In this document: positions 62,641-64,000 of the stretch, one piece after another
Layout of the letters: every line of letters begins with the position of its first letter
Numbering within the stretch: the first letter of the stretch is position 1
Origin: JALONH01 sp046329235
Lineage (GTDB): Bacteria > Bacteroidota > Bacteroidia > Cytophagales > Cytophagaceae
Direction of reading: 5' to 3'
Assembly (NCBI GenBank): GCA_046329235.1
Contig: JAXLVA010000001.1
Coordinates: forward strand, 1,798,001 to 1,862,000
DNA: 64,000 nt
Notes under the pieces: model-generated
Told to the model about the DNA's origin: nothing
The model's database searches: none
The model's input: only the letters and a program-made list of their open reading frames with translations
Made by a program: the position numbers and the translations under genes

Positions 62641-63831
62641 CTATCCATCTCTTTTTAACTCATAAATAAACCTCGGATTTAATCCGGGGTCTATTCTGTG
62701 AGACACGTAAATTATAGCGGAGTTTTTTTGTTCTGCAAACGTATTAATCAAAGCTGTCACCAACGATGCTTGTTCATCATTTAATCCTACGGTAGGTTCA
62801 TCTAATATGATTAATGCAGGATGTTTAACTAACGCACGAGTCACTAATAATATTTGTTTCTGAGCATTAGTTAAAAATCGAAACGGAGTATCTTTTTCAT
62901 TTTCTAATCCTATACACTTCAACCATTCCATCGCAACGCTTTTGTGATGGCTCGTAGGTTTATCATACAAACCTACCGTATCTAAAAATCCGGATATAAT
63001 AATTTCTTCTACGGTATGGCTTCCGGAATAATAAAGTATCATGCTTTTAGTAAAGTAGCCAATCTTCTGTTTTATTTCCCAAACCGATTCACCGGAGCCT
63101 TTTTTCTTTCCAAACAAAGTAATGTCTTGACCAAATGCTTTAGGGTTGTCGCCTATAATCATTGTTAGTAGTGATGTTTTACCGGAACCATTAGGACCTT
63201 TCAACAACCAAAACTCCCCGGAATTAACCGTCCACGTGACATTAGGTTGAACTATTCGATCTTCATATTGAACAACTACATCTTTAAACTGAACAAGTGG
63301 AATAGATTGTAAGACAAGTTTTTTTAATGGCTGAGGTACTTGTACAGTCTGAGACTTAATTTCTTTTTTTGAATAGGTATAAGGAACTAATCCACCCTGA
63401 TGAAAAGAATAACTGGTAGTTATAAAAGATAATACCTCTTCCTGCTTCGTAAATAATTGTAGAATAGAAACTGTATCCTTTATAGAATTGATATGTTGTA
63501 CAAACTCTTCTCTTACTTTAACATCTAGATTATCTAACACATTATCTATTACCAAACACTCTGGTTGCAAAGACAATAAATAATAAAACAACTTCTTCTT
63601 TTGTTCTCCTTCAGAGTAGGTAGACAGTTTCCTTTCCCCTTTGGGAATCATATCAATAGAATCACGGATATGTTCTTCATTTAAAAATTTCATTAAAGTA
63701 TAACTAGAAAAGATAACAACTTTTTTATGCTGTAAACCTTCCAACTCTTTTAAATATTTAGAATCTAACAAATCGTCCAATAATTGATTTTTATTATCTG
63801 ACTCCGAGAAATAGATAGCAATGTGACTCAT
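62641..63831 (-). CDS. Tandem ABC ATPase with degenerate first half (ModF-like)
   Basis: 396 residues from MSHIAIYFSESDNKN (the frame goes six codons further upstream). No membrane segments. The C-terminal ATPase is complete: Walker A LLKGPNGSGKTSLL, RFLTNAQKQILLVTRALV as signature (LTNAQK in place of LSGGQ) and Walker B ALIILDEPTVGLND. The N-terminal half keeps a signature-like YSEGEQKKK and a Walker B-like CLVIDNVLDNLDV but no P-loop. The layout resembles ModF-type proteins, but the substrate is unknown. An unidentified gene precedes it by 11 bases. Confidence 0.8.
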   Translation of the reverse strand: MSHIAIYFSESDNKNQLLDDLLDSKYLKELEGLQHKKVVIFSSYTLMKFLNEEHIRDSIDMIPKGERKLSTYSEGEQKKKLFYYLLSLQPECLVIDNVLDNLDVKVREEFVQHINSIKDTVSILQLFTKQEEVLSFITTSYSFHQGGLVPYTYSKKEIKSQTVQVPQPLKKLVLQSIPLVQFKDVVVQYEDRIVQPNVTWTVNSGEFWLLKGPNGSGKTSLLTMIIGDNPKAFGQDITLFGKKKGSGESVWEIKQKIGYFTKSMILYYSGSHTVEEIIISGFLDTVGLYDKPTSHHKSVAMEWLKCIGLENEKDTPFRFLTNAQKQILLVTRALVKHPALIILDEPTVGLNDEQASLVTALINTFAEQKNSAIIYVSHRIDPGLNPRFIYELKRDG

Positions 63832-63842
63832 CCTTACAATAA

Positions 63843-64000
63843 TTACCAATGAAACAAACGGGAAATTTCATCTATCTTCTCTGTATGGGATAGATTCGAC
63901 TGAAATATTTCCAGCAATAAATTCTCTTTACCTTGTATCAAAACACTTAATTGATCCTTTTCGTTCGTAGGGGTAAGTGTTGCTATTTTATAAGCTCGTT
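63843..64000 (-). CDS. C-terminal fragment of an unidentified protein, cut by window edge
   Basis: The minus-strand frame is open from the window end to TAA at 63843-63845. It gives 51 residues ending LLEIFQSNLSHTEKIDEI and then SRLFHW. No family is recognised. It lies 11 bases before the ABC gene start on the same strand, so the two are probably co-transcribed. Confidence 0.55.
   Translation of the reverse strand, partial: RAYKIATLTPTNEKDQLSVLIQGKENLLLEIFQSNLSHTEKIDEISRLFHW

Noticed and set aside
1..64000. tRNA or rRNA genes, CRISPR arrays, riboswitches, prophage genes
   Set aside because: None were recognised on reading; without a covariance search short structured RNAs in gaps cannot be fully excluded.

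Overview
The window looks like the chromosome of an AT-rich member of the Bacteroidota; class cannot be fixed from this sequence. Four observations support this. A very large secreted protein carries a type IX secretion C-terminal sorting domain. A TonB receptor starts with a carboxypeptidase-regulatory-like domain. Several promoters match the Bacteroidota -33/-7 grammar (TTG, 20-22 bases, TAnnTTTG) and Shine-Dalgarno sequences are mostly absent. There is also a bacillithiol synthesis gene (bshC) and a fused DAHP synthase/chorismate mutase. No rRNA, tRNA, CRISPR array or prophage was seen, and no stretch over 300 bases lacks a gene or gene remnant.

Layout. 1-9.5 kb: the end of a GH57 glycosidase, an ABC-F ATPase, a frameshifted Omp85-type barrel with a companion envelope protein, a secreted protein of unknown function, an aspartate-type aminotransferase and a heptose-7-phosphate kinase. 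9.5-12.6 kb: a large membrane-protein gene broken by an IS3-family element and a frame change. 12.6-22 kb (minus): EamA transporter, hemE, a 1165-residue CotH/lamin-tail T9SS cargo, then lysS-pheA-aminotransferase. 22-26 kb (minus): a tightly overlapping proline dehydrogenase/SGNH esterase/small membrane protein/MATE operon. 26-29.6 kb: aroF-aroQ fusion, aroB, aroA. 29.8-35.3 kb: a first heavy-metal RND efflux system (outer membrane factor, pump, adaptor). 36-39 kb: ArsR-type regulator, 2Fe-2S protein, YjjG-type phosphatase, pruA. 39-45 kb (minus): DUF805, SMR pump, def-aminotransferase-omega-amidase-murF, and a RIC-type di-iron protein with ruvX. 45-51 kb (minus): a four-gene operon of DUF4856 lipoprotein, imelysin-like lipoprotein, vitamin-K-carboxylase-like membrane protein and TonB receptor. 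51-57 kb: S41 protease, 5-formyl-THF cyclo-ligase, bshC, cysE, cysM. 57-62.6 kb: a second metal RND system with a different gene order. 62.6-64 kb (minus): an unusual tandem ABC ATPase and the tail of an unidentified gene.

The part most worth pursuing is the 45.2-51.4 kb operon. Its membrane protein keeps the conserved signatures of the vitamin K-dependent gamma-carboxylase family, including the Lys in the DKT-NH motif. It is translationally coupled to an imelysin-like lipoprotein and a TonB receptor. The predicted promoter is flanked by two closely related 7-1-7 inverted repeats that look like operators for an iron-type repressor. The second point of interest is the IS3 insertion: removing the element with 26 extra bases restores the host reading frame across the junction, and a 26-base host repeat runs into the element's end, suggesting an unusual insertion history.
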